A DNA stretch of 6,220 nucleotides from a bacterium (GTDB lineage: Bacteria; Chloroflexota; Dormibacteria; UBA8260; Bog-877): NCBI GenBank assembly GCA_021802115.1, contig JAKABA010000226.1, positions 1 through 6,220 on the forward strand, in the 5' to 3' direction. Both the position numbers and the translations under genes were made by a program. Shown here piece after piece: positions 1 to 6,220 of this stretch. Below the pieces are notes generated by a model. The model saw only the letters and a list, made by a program, of their open reading frames with translations, made no database searches and had not been told where the DNA came from. Numbering within the stretch: position 1 is the stretch's first letter; the number at the start of each line of letters is the position of its first letter.

Positions 1-63
1 GGCCTCGGGGTCCCCGACGTCGCGGCTCTGGCCACGGCGATCACGACGTACTACAACTCCTGA
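1..63 (+). CDS. C-terminal end of an unidentified protein (possibly S53/sedolisin-type protease)
   Basis: Reading frame 1 is open from the window edge and ends at TGA 61-63, giving the tail GLGVPDVAALATAITTYYNS. A perfect hairpin follows 15 nt later, which supports this as the real end of a gene. The pattern G-x-G-x-P-x-x-x-A-L resembles the final segment of sedolisin (S53) peptidases, where a Gly-rich turn and Pro precede the last helix. Twenty residues are too few to assign a family, and other secreted or repeat proteins could end this way. Frame and stop are seen directly; the protease suggestion is weak inference. Confidence 0.55.
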   Translation, partial: GLGVPDVAALATAITTYYNS

Positions 64-78
64 ATTTCAAGAGCTGGC

Positions 79-117
79 CAAGGTGGGCCCGGGGCGAAGA
101 ACCCCGGGCCCACCTTG
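79..117. terminator. Perfect 16-bp GC-rich hairpin between convergent genes
   Basis: Positions 79-94 (CAAGGTGGGCCCGGGG) are exactly complementary to 102-117, with a 7-nt loop CGAAGAA. The stem lies 15 nt after the stop of the left-edge gene and 62 nt beyond the stop of the membrane-protein gene on the other strand, so it could end transcription from both sides. Neither side has a T-tract, so it is not a canonical intrinsic terminator. Tail-less hairpins of this kind are common terminator candidates in high-GC bacteria. Confidence 0.75.
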
Positions 118-179
118 AGCGCGTCCCTGCGCCGATATTCGCTATGCCAACTCGTCCTGGTTGACGAAGGTCTGACCCG

Positions 180-872
180 CTACGCTTCGGCCGACGACGG
201 ACTCTTGGCGGAGGCCGCCGAGCGAGCAAGCTTGGGCCAGGTGAGAATCGCGAACACCATGAGCGCCAGGCCGGCCGCCGAGAACACGTACCAGGGCCAG
301 GGGCCCATGAGCTGCAGGGGGCTCCAGGTGGGCGGAGGCTCGCGGACGAACATGTAGTCACCACCGGTCGCCAGATTCGCCACTCCGGCGATCACCCCCC
401 AGATCACGGTGGCTGAGAACGCCCGAACGGCGGAGAGCGGCTGCAGACGCAGGGTCCGATCCAGGCCGAGCAGAACCCCATAGCAGAGCAACGTCCCGTG
501 ATCGACGTAGAAGGCATAGAAGAGGGGAGAGGGTGCGGAGGCACCGATGGCGGGAAAGGCCAGGCCCAACAGTCCCGCCGGAACACTCCACAGGTAGGCC
601 AGCTCTCTCAGCCGGTCCGCGCCAGGAGCCACCAGCGAGGCGGCGCACACCAGGGTCGCGACGTCGGAGAGCTGCAGGGGCAGGGTTGTCGCCAGCGACC
701 AGGCGTGGATCACAAGGGGCCAGAGGAGAACCACCCCCTCGCTGCCCAGCAGGGCGAGCAGGATGACGAGTCGCAGCCATCGCCCGGGCGATCGGCGCCT
801 CAGGGCCGCTCCCAAGAGCGCTGAGCCCGCCCCGGTCGCCAGAAGTGGCGCCAGGGCCTCCAGGATCGTCAT
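180..872 (-). CDS. YwaF/TIGR02206-type integral membrane protein
   Basis: A 230-residue polytopic membrane protein, with about six or seven hydrophobic segments including residues 3-24, 33-55, 70-83, 91-111, 126-137, 151-169 and 194-212. Family-like motifs are LPLQLSD (64-70), FYVDHG (121-126), GGDYMFVREPP (170-180) and LMGPWPWYV (188-196). These match the TIGR02206/YwaF group, distantly related to eukaryotic TMEM164. The length fits the family and the C-terminus is a small Ala/Ser-rich tail. The bacterial function is not established; the conserved His and Asp could be catalytic or structural. I chose ATG 872 because hydrophobicity starts there. The frame stays open to an ATG at 971, but that extension is hydrophilic and runs into the divergent promoter. 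No Shine-Dalgarno precedes ATG 872; it overlaps the stop of a possible 8-codon leader ORF (ATGA). Confidence 0.85.
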   Translation of the reverse strand: MTILEALAPLLATGAGSALLGAALRRRSPGRWLRLVILLALLGSEGVVLLWPLVIHAWSLATTLPLQLSDVATLVCAASLVAPGADRLRELAYLWSVPAGLLGLAFPAIGASAPSPLFYAFYVDHGTLLCYGVLLGLDRTLRLQPLSAVRAFSATVIWGVIAGVANLATGGDYMFVREPPPTWSPLQLMGPWPWYVFSAAGLALMVFAILTWPKLARSAASAKSPSSAEA

Positions 873-895
873 GGAGCCGGCAGCACGGGCCGCAT
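869..895 (-). other. Possible 8-codon leader ORF coupled to the membrane-protein gene
   Basis: On the minus strand, ATG 895 opens MRPVLPAP and its TGA (871-869) overlaps the ATG of the membrane-protein gene as ATGA. A TATGGT box (908-903) lies exactly 7 nt before this ATG, the spacing expected of a leaderless transcript. The main gene has no Shine-Dalgarno of its own, so coupled re-initiation would explain how it starts. Such short ORFs arise easily by chance, and no -35 is convincing. Confidence 0.2.
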
Positions 896-951
896 CCTCA
901 CCACCATAGGCCCCGGGCACCGCCTTGCACGAACGATCGCCAGCACAGGTG

Positions 952-988
952 TTCCCATACCGACCCGGCATCAGCTATCATCGGCTCG
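952..988 (+). promoter_or_regulatory. Candidate promoter for a leaderless DUF664 transcript
   Basis: A TATCAT -10 box (976-981) is preceded by an 18-bp spacer and a weak TTCCCA -35 (952-957, 4 of 6 to TTGACA). Only 7 nt separate the -10 from ATG 989, so transcription would begin at or beside the start codon. This agrees with the absence of a Shine-Dalgarno there. It lies in the 116-bp gap shared with the divergent membrane-protein gene. Confidence 0.45.
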
Positions 989-1516
989 ATGCCAGGGTCC
1001 ATCCCGCCAGATTCCGGCAGCGCTTGGGACAGGACCGACCCCCCGACCTCCGGATCGGAGCGCGAACTCCTCGCCGCCTGGCTGGACTTCCACCGCGCCA
1101 CGGTCTTCGTGAAGGTTGCCGGACTCACCGGCGCCGAGGCCACCCGCCACCTGGTTCCGTCACCGCTCACCACCTGCGCGGGCATCGTCCGTCACCTCCG
1201 CTACGTGGAACGCTGGTGGTTTCAGGAGGTTCTGGAGGGGCTCGTGCTGCCTCCGCCGGAGCCGGCTGGCCAGGTTGACGCCGAATTCGTCGTCTCCGAC
1301 ACCGACGACCTAGGCCGCCTGCTGGACGAGTATCACCAAGAGTGCGAGCGCAGCCGCGAGATTTTCGCGCGCCGGGATCTGGAGGCGATGGCCCGCAACC
1401 AGAGCCGGCCGGTGTCCTGCCGCTGGGTGATGCTGCACATGATCGAGGAGACCGCCCGCCACAACGGCCACCTGGACATCCTGCGCGAGCTCACGGACGG
1501 CCAAACCGGAGAGTGA
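989..1516 (+). CDS. DUF664 / DinB-superfamily protein (mycothiol-transferase-like)
   Basis: A 175-residue protein, predicted cytoplasmic, with a four-helix-bundle pattern. Recognisable DUF664 motifs are SERELLAAWLDFHRAT (23-38), IVRHLRYVERWWFQ (66-79), ECERSREI (118-125) and the closing RWVMLHMIEETARHNGH-D-ILREL block (145-168). The likely metal ligands are His69, Glu154 and His158. The spaced E-x3-H matches the His/Glu/His zinc site I recall for mycothiol-dependent maleylpyruvate isomerase, rather than the all-His site of other DinB proteins. DUF664 members are often annotated as thiol (mycothiol or bacillithiol) transferases, but their substrates are mostly unknown. ATG 989 was chosen because residues upstream in frame are low-complexity His/Pro-rich and unlike the family, and because a -10 box sits 7 nt before it. 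It converges on the rhodanese pair across 200 bp. The family is confident; the reaction is not known. Confidence 0.9.
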   Translation: MPGSIPPDSGSAWDRTDPPTSGSERELLAAWLDFHRATVFVKVAGLTGAEATRHLVPSPLTTCAGIVRHLRYVERWWFQEVLEGLVLPPPEPAGQVDAEFVVSDTDDLGRLLDEYHQECERSREIFARRDLEAMARNQSRPVSCRWVMLHMIEETARHNGHLDILRELTDGQTGE

Positions 1517-1571
1517 CGCGAGCTCACGTACCGGGGGAGGGCCACCGCACTGGGAGGCCATCCTAATCGGT

Positions 1572-1603
1572 ATGCTTACGATAAGGTCTCTTATCTATAG
1601 CAT
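1572..1603. repeat. AT-rich imperfect palindrome between convergent genes
   Basis: Nested arms ATGCT (1572-1576) / AGCAT (1599-1603) and GATAAG (1580-1585) / CTTATC (1590-1595) are separated by a 3-nt internal mismatch and close on a 4-nt loop GTCT. The symmetrical 32-nt element is strikingly AT-rich against its surroundings. It lies 55 bp beyond the DUF664 stop and 113 bp beyond the rhodanese-operon stop. It could be a bidirectional terminator (though without a T-tract), a protein-binding site or a small-RNA element. The function is unassigned. Confidence 0.5.
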
Positions 1604-1716
1604 GTAACTGAGGTGTGCAGACGACCTTCCGCCTCTCGCCACCGCCCTGGACTGCGAGACTTCGGCCCGCCTGGCCCCCGTGCCAAACCAGCTGGACCGC
1701 ACTCGGTGCACTGGAT
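1604..1716. other. GC-rich non-coding remainder of the convergent gap
   Basis: After the palindrome the sequence returns to high G+C. Frames are open here on both strands, but they give low-complexity Pro/Arg/Trp-rich translations overlapping the rhodanese gene, with no family motif or ribosome site. I see no tRNA-like cloverleaf or strong hairpin. It is probably the 3' untranslated region of the rhodanese operon. Confidence 0.3.
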
Positions 1717-2034
1717 CTACGCTGGGCCGCGCTCCAGTGGTCCGCCGCTCCGCGCCCAGGCGATGGTCCCGCCGCGGACCGAGCGGGCATCGATACCGGC
1801 ACGGATCATGTGCCGGGTGGCGGTCAGGCTCCGGTGGCCGCTCGCGCAGATGACGTAGACCGGCCGGTCACGAGGCAATTCGTGAAGCTTCAGCGGCACC
1901 ACTCCCAACGGGATGAGACTGGCTCCGGGGACGTGCCCGGCGTGGTACTCATGGGGCTCGCGCACGTCGACTACGTGCGCACCCCCGGCGTGCGCCTGGA
2001 GAAATAGATCCATCTCAACTTCTGGTTCGGGCAT
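1717..2034 (-). CDS. Single-domain rhodanese-like sulfurtransferase (second gene of pair)
   Basis: A 105-residue protein that is essentially one rhodanese domain, predicted cytoplasmic. It shows the substrate-side motif VVDVREPHEY (21-30), GHVPGA (33-38) and the active-site loop CASGHRS (63-69) with the persulfide-carrying Cys63 and loop-closing Arg68. The C-terminal SVRGGTIAWA block follows near residues 84-93. Rhodaneses move sulfane sulfur through a cysteine persulfide; the physiological donor and acceptor here are unknown. ATG 2034 has a strong GAGGAG ribosome site (2048-2043) at 8-nt spacing. It lies 58 bp downstream of the first rhodanese on the same strand, so the two are probably co-transcribed. 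It is slightly shorter at the N-terminus than its paralogue. Confidence 0.93.
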   Translation of the reverse strand: MPEPEVEMDLFLQAHAGGAHVVDVREPHEYHAGHVPGASLIPLGVVPLKLHELPRDRPVYVICASGHRSLTATRHMIRAGIDARSVRGGTIAWARSGGPLERGPA

Positions 2035-2042
2035 CGGGTCAT

Positions 2043-2048
2043 CTCCTC
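2043..2048 (-). promoter_or_regulatory. Ribosome binding site of the second rhodanese
   Basis: GAGGAG on the minus strand, 8 nt before ATG 2034. It decides the start: the ATG immediately after the GAGGAG is out of frame. Confidence 0.8.
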
Positions 2049-2092
2049 ACGCTAATCGCCCCTTCCCGGGCGAGGCGACCAAATTGGGCCGA

Positions 2093-2443
2093 TCAGGCAG
2101 AACGATTCCCTCTGATCAGAGGGAGCTGGCGCTGCGCCCATGCGGCGGTTCCGCCACGGACCGAGACGCAGTCGACGCCCGCGGCGCCGAGGATGCGGGC
2201 GCCCACACGGCTGCGGTGGCCACTGGCGCAGATCACATGGATCTGCCGGTCCCGTGGCAGCTCGTGAGCCCGCCTGGCGAGCTGCGTCAACGGCAGAGAT
2301 TTCGATCCAGGGACGTGCCCCCGGGAGTATTCGTGGCTCTCGCGGACATCGACCACGTAACACCCCGCGCGGTGCATCTCGACGAACTTATCCATCGAGA
2401 TCTGGGTGACCTTGGGGCCGCGCAACATCTGTAAAATACCCAT
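2093..2443 (-). CDS. Single-domain rhodanese-like sulfurtransferase (first gene of pair)
   Basis: A 116-residue rhodanese domain with VVDVRESHEY (30-39), GHVPGS (42-47), the catalytic loop CASGHRS (72-78; Cys72 nucleophile, Arg77) and SVRGGTAAWA near residues 93-102. It resembles its downstream neighbour at roughly 55-60% identity by hand count over about 85 residues, so the pair looks like an old tandem duplication. Catalytic features are intact in both copies. An additional Cys28 lies just before the first strand. ATG 2443 lies inside the CsoR-type inverted repeat and has no Shine-Dalgarno. A TAATAT -10 box ends 6 nt before it, which suggests a leaderless mRNA starting at the ATG. Later Met codons (6, 17, 23) also lack ribosome sites. 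Expression is probably repressed by the divergent CsoR-family protein and released by reactive sulfur; that is inference from context. Confidence 0.92.
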   Translation of the reverse strand: MGILQMLRGPKVTQISMDKFVEMHRAGCYVVDVRESHEYSRGHVPGSKSLPLTQLARRAHELPRDRQIHVICASGHRSRVGARILGAAGVDCVSVRGGTAAWAQRQLPLIRGNRSA

Positions 2444-2451
2444 GTGGGTAT
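2436..2451. promoter_or_regulatory. CsoR/CstR-type operator (inverted repeat)
   Basis: ATACCCA (2436-2442) and TGGGTAT (2445-2451) are perfect 7-bp arms around TG. GGGTAT/ATACCC half-sites are the type bound by CsoR-family repressors, and a member of that family is encoded 90 bp away. A further TACC at 2454-2457 forms a second small dyad, GGTA-TAT-TACC (2447-2457). The repeat covers the start codon and predicted transcription start of the first rhodanese. It also touches the -10 boxes of both divergent promoters. I see no second copy in the window. Confidence 0.75.
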
Positions 2452-2478
2452 ATTACCGGTTTCCCAGACGGTTGTGGC
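2449..2478. promoter_or_regulatory. Overlapping divergent -10 boxes (rhodanese pair and csoR-like gene)
   Basis: On the minus strand TAATAT (2455-2450) has a weak -35, GCCACA (2478-2473), at 17-bp spacing and would start transcription at about 2443. On the plus strand TATATT (2449-2454) covers the same bases and would start at about 2461, leaving a leader of roughly 80 nt before the repressor gene. No good plus-strand -35 is visible. The shared near-symmetrical -10 suggests a bidirectional promoter under a single operator. The plus direction is less certain. Confidence 0.5.
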
Positions 2479-2530
2479 CCGCCAACTTATCCCAGCGTCC
2501 GCGGAGCTCGCCATCAGGCCGCCCCTGTGT

Positions 2531-3923
<1,393 letters not shown>

Positions 3924-3974
3924 TCGCCGGTCGCCCATGGCTAGGCCGAAACCAGGACCAAACGGGCAGGCCAA
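3924..3974. other. Short convergent gap without a clear terminator
   Basis: The 51 bp between the deacetylase and threonine-aldolase stops contain only a weak GGCC/GGCC pairing around a long loop and no T-tract. I see no convincing terminator, so transcripts from both sides may overlap here. Confidence 0.4.
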
Positions 3975-5051
3975 CTAACCGTGGGTCAGGAAGTCGACCA
4001 CCTCGGCGATCTCCTGCGCCGAGAGCTCCAGGGTGGCGTCGCCCACGGTGAACTCCACCAAGCACCGCTCGTCATCGGTCTCGAGACAGGAGGGAAACGG
4101 CGCGGGCCAGCTCCAGATGCCCTGCTCTCGAGCCAGTCGGCGGCAGCGAGCCCCCAGGGTCTCTGCATCGACATTCAGAGTGAGATGCATCATGGAAACC
4201 TGCGGTGGGTTGGGCGTCACCTGGACCCCGTCCACGTGTGAGAGTTCCGTCGCCGCGGCGCGCGCATGTTGGTGATAGCGGGCCATCCGGGGCAGCCGCC
4301 GCCGCAGGGAGCTGAGGTCGCTGGCGGCGTAGGGCCAGAGCGCGACCACCCTACCGCCGTGCCGCGTTCGCCACCTGCTGGCCTCCTCGATGAAGTCCGC
4401 AGGGCCAGCGAGGCAGCACCCGGCGATTCCCCCCAGGCCCTTGTAGAAGGAGACGTAGACGCTGTCGAACAGCCGCGCCACCTCAGCCGGGCTCCTCTCA
4501 TAGCCGGCCGCCGCCTCCCAGAGCCTGGCGCCATCGAGATGCAGGGCCCATCCCCTCTCCTTGGCGAGACTCGCCTGTTGCTCCAACTCCGGGAATGACG
4601 GGAGCTGCCCGCCGATCTCCCGTTGCGGAAGCTCCAACAGCAAGCTCCCCACGTCCTGCGACCCCAGGCTCTCCAGGTCGGCGATCTCGATGACCCGGCG
4701 CGCCGCCCCGACGGGGACGCTTCCGAGCTTGTGGAGAGCTTCAAGAGCCAGTTCCTCCCGGTGGAACAGATGGCAGGTCGGGTGGAAGGCGACCCCGCGA
4801 CTGGCACGGCGGTCAGCATGGACCCTGAGGGCGATCTGCTGAGCCATGGTGCCGCTGGGCAGGAACAGAGCGGCCTCCATTCCCAGAAGTGACGCGACCT
4901 CGCGCTCCAGCTCGGCGACCACGCCACCTGCCCCGTACCTATCCCCCACCACTTCTCGCGGGATCTGGTCCAGGTGGACAGCCGGGGGGCGGCGACCGTG
5001 CCCTTGCACGAAACGATCGCAGGAGGCCGCGAGCCGCTCATCGTCGACCAC
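3975..5051 (-). CDS. Threonine-aldolase-family PLP-dependent enzyme (beta-eliminating lyase group)
   Basis: A 358-residue fold-type I PLP enzyme, presumed cytosolic. Motifs match the low-specificity threonine aldolase/beta-eliminating lyase family. They are GDRYGAGG (36-43), the cofactor-phosphate turn PSGTMAQQ (65-72), His94 in HPTCHLFHRE (90-99) as candidate ring-stacking residue, HLDGARLWEA (171-180) with Asp173 and Arg176, and SFYKGLGG (201-208) with Schiff-base Lys204. The family cleaves threonine or related beta-hydroxy amino acids to glycine and an aldehyde. The N-terminus lacks the usual RSDTVT segment of LtaE and instead has HGRRPPAVHL (18-27), so substrate preference may differ. I chose GTG 5051 because AGGAG (5064-5060) lies 8 nt before it; the frame stays open to ATG 5120, but those 23 residues look unlike the family. 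It is divergent from glgE. Confidence 0.87.
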   Translation of the reverse strand: MVDDERLAASCDRFVQGHGRRPPAVHLDQIPREVVGDRYGAGGVVAELEREVASLLGMEAALFLPSGTMAQQIALRVHADRRASRGVAFHPTCHLFHREELALEALHKLGSVPVGAARRVIEIADLESLGSQDVGSLLLELPQREIGGQLPSFPELEQQASLAKERGWALHLDGARLWEAAAGYERSPAEVARLFDSVYVSFYKGLGGIAGCCLAGPADFIEEASRWRTRHGGRVVALWPYAASDLSSLRRRLPRMARYHQHARAAATELSHVDGVQVTPNPPQVSMMHLTLNVDAETLGARCRRLAREQGIWSWPAPFPSCLETDDERCLVEFTVGDATLELSAQEIAEVVDFLTHG

Positions 5052-5059
5052 AGCGCTCT

Positions 5060-5064
5060 CTCCT
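5060..5064 (-). promoter_or_regulatory. Ribosome binding site deciding the GTG start
   Basis: AGGAG on the minus strand, 8 nt before GTG 5051. The upstream in-frame ATG codons near 5120 have no such site. Confidence 0.7.
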
Positions 5065-5152
5065 AATCCCGGCTCCAATGAGGACCACCCCCAGCAGCGA
5101 CCGCGACGCGTCCACATCAACTCGGCACGCCCCAGCGCCGATTTGGGAAGCT
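5065..5152. other. Divergent intergenic region (threonine aldolase / glgE)
   Basis: This gap must hold promoters for both divergent genes. A TTGATG on the minus strand could be a -35, but nothing -10-like lies at the right distance. I could not place a confident promoter or operator for either gene. Confidence 0.3.
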
Positions 5153-5157
5153 AGGGG
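5153..5157 (+). promoter_or_regulatory. Ribosome binding site of glgE
   Basis: AGGGG lies 3 nt before ATG 5161, closer than ideal. An in-frame TAG at 5158-5160 excludes any earlier start. Confidence 0.5.
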
Positions 5158-5160
5158 TAG

Positions 5161-6220
5161 ATGCCATCCAAGTCCGTCCCGGCCACCACCCTGCCCTCCA
5201 CCGTGCAGCGGATCCAGGTTGCGGAGGTGACGCCCATTGTCGACTGCGGACGCCGGACGGTCAAGGCGACCGTTGATGAGGTGGTGCCGATCTCGGCTCG
5301 CATCTTCGCCGACGGGCGTCCGCAGCTGCGCGCCCGCGTCCGCTGGCGCCAGGCTGGATCGTCCGATCCCGAGTGGCGAGCCACACAACTGGTGCCGGGC
5401 TACGACGACTTCTGGTACGCCAGCGTCTCCTTCCCCGAGGTCGGACCCGGGGAGTTCCTGGTCGAAGGCTGGGAGGACGAGTTCGGCACCTGGCGAAATG
5501 ATGTTCTCCGCCGGGTTGAGGTCGGGGTTGACCCGATTCCCGAGCTGGAGGCCGGATGGGAGACCCTTGAGAGGACATCGCGCCGGCTCCCCACCGCTCG
5601 GCGCCTCCGCTTGGTAGAGCAGGCGCAGCGTCTTCGCCACGCAGCAGTGGATGAGCAGCTGGCGTACCTGACCGAGGAGCGGTTGGCGGCGACCATGGCC
5701 GAGGCCATCCCGGCTCGCGGCGTGGGCCGCAGCCAGGTGATCCCAGTCTGGGTGGAGCGGCAGCGGGCGCTGCACGGAGCTTGGTACGAGCTGTTTCCCC
5801 GTTCGCAGGGAACCGACGGCACCGCCTCCGGTACCTTCGCCACCACGGCGGGGGTCCTTCCGGAAATCGCGCAAATGGGCTTCGACGTCATCTACCTCCC
5901 CCCCATCCACCCCATCGGCAAGACCGGGCGGCGCGGACCCAACAATGCCCCGGTCGCCAACCCGGGCGACCCCGGGAGCCCGTGGGCGATTGGCTCAGAG
6001 GAGGGGGGGCACACGGCAGTGAACCCGGAGCTGGGGACGCTCGAGGACTTTCGCTCGCTCGTGGACACCGCCCAATCTCTGGGCCTGGAGATCGCGCTCG
6101 ACTACGCTCTCCAGTGCTCCCCGGACCATCCCTGGGTTAAGGACCACCCCGAGTGGTTCGCCCACCGCCCGGACGGCACCATCCGTCCCGCCGAGAACCC
6201 CCCCAAGCGGTACGACGACA
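5161..6220 (+). CDS. glgE: Alpha-1,4-glucan:maltose-1-phosphate maltosyltransferase GlgE, N-terminal part (truncated by window edge)
   Basis: The frame is open from ATG 5161 to the window end: 353 codons of a protein normally near 650-700 residues. Residues about 15-125 are the N-terminal beta domain (RIQVAEVTPIVDCGRR, 17-32), followed by a helical segment. The GH13 barrel begins at AWYELFPRS (207-215). GlgE hallmarks are HPIGK (250-254), SPWAIGSEEGGH (273-284) and DYALQCSPDHPW (314-325), then AENPP near 345-349. GlgE transfers maltose from maltose-1-phosphate to the non-reducing end of alpha-1,4-glucans. In known systems it works with TreS-Mak or GlgM upstream and GlgB for branching. The catalytic Asp nucleophile and Glu acid lie beyond the edge, so activity cannot be confirmed from this part. 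The start is fixed by the in-frame stop just before it. Long open frames on the opposite strand here are shadows. Confidence 0.95.
   Translation, partial: MPSKSVPATTLPSTVQRIQVAEVTPIVDCGRRTVKATVDEVVPISARIFADGRPQLRARVRWRQAGSSDPEWRATQLVPGYDDFWYASVSFPEVGPGEFLVEGWEDEFGTWRNDVLRRVEVGVDPIPELEAGWETLERTSRRLPTARRLRLVEQAQRLRHAAVDEQLAYLTEERLAATMAEAIPARGVGRSQVIPVWVERQRALHGAWYELFPRSQGTDGTASGTFATTAGVLPEIAQMGFDVIYLPPIHPIGKTGRRGPNNAPVANPGDPGSPWAIGSEEGGHTAVNPELGTLEDFRSLVDTAQSLGLEIALDYALQCSPDHPWVKDHPEWFAHRPDGTIRPAENPPKRYDD

Noticed and set aside
873..971. N-terminal extension of the membrane protein up to ATG 971
   Set aside because: The 33 extra residues are hydrophilic, unlike the family, and would place the start on top of the divergent DUF664 promoter.
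845..988. Upstream extension of the DUF664 protein to an ATG at 845
   Set aside because: The extra 48 residues are His/Pro/Arg-rich, overlap the divergent membrane-protein gene, and are not part of the DUF664 family; a -10 box lies within the extension.
1615..2434. Plus-strand frames antisense to the two rhodaneses
   Set aside because: The minus strand encodes intact rhodanese domains; the plus translations are compositionally biased and unlike any family.
4217..5041. A 274-codon minus-strand frame inside the threonine-aldolase gene
   Set aside because: It is a +1/-1 shadow of the real frame, low-complexity in Arg/Ser/Trp, without PLP-enzyme motifs.
5038..5910. Long open frame on the minus strand (290 codons)
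   Set aside because: It lies antisense to glgE, whose plus-strand translation matches GlgE motifs throughout; the minus translation has no family pattern and would overlap the start of the threonine aldolase gene.

Overview
The window is G+C-rich (about two thirds G+C by eye) bacterial chromosomal DNA. Gene types and style suggest a high-GC Gram-positive-like lineage such as Actinomycetota or the Dormibacterota/Chloroflexota group. The pointers are a GlgE maltosyltransferase, a DUF664/DinB protein with a mycothiol-enzyme-like metal set, and a CsoR-family repressor. Two genes also have TAnnnT boxes placed 7 to 8 nt before the ATG, as in leaderless transcripts. The taxonomic assignment is inference; no rRNA or tRNA gene is present.

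Layout, left to right. (1) The last 20 codons of a + strand gene (possibly a sedolisin-type protease), then a perfect 16-bp hairpin. (2) A YwaF/TIGR02206-type membrane protein (-), divergent from (3) a DUF664 DinB-like protein (+). (4) A convergent gap of 200 bp with an AT-rich imperfect palindrome. (5) Two tandem single-domain rhodaneses (-). (6) A compact divergent promoter with a CsoR-type operator. (7) A CsoR/CstR-like repressor (+), coupled by an ATGA overlap to (8) a PIG-L/LmbE deacetylase carrying an extra C-terminal domain. (9) A threonine-aldolase-family PLP enzyme (-), divergent from (10) the first 353 codons of glgE (+), which runs off the right edge.

The most interesting part is roughly 1717-3923. 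The repressor keeps the two regulatory cysteines of CsoR/CstR (Cys35 and Cys64), but the position of the copper-binding histidine is glycine. It faces two rhodanese sulfurtransferases across an inverted repeat, ATACCCA-TG-TGGGTAT, that contains the start codon of the first rhodanese. This pattern fits a persulfide-responsive (CstR-like) switch rather than a copper switch. The unusual addition is the translationally coupled PIG-L deacetylase. That superfamily includes MshB, Mca and BshB of low-molecular-weight thiol metabolism. With the nearby DUF664 protein, this suggests a thiol/persulfide homeostasis unit. That is a hypothesis from gene content and motifs, not a demonstrated system.

The flanking genes (membrane protein, threonine aldolase, GlgE of alpha-glucan synthesis) look like ordinary chromosomal genes. 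I see no transposase, integrase, CRISPR array, tRNA or rRNA.
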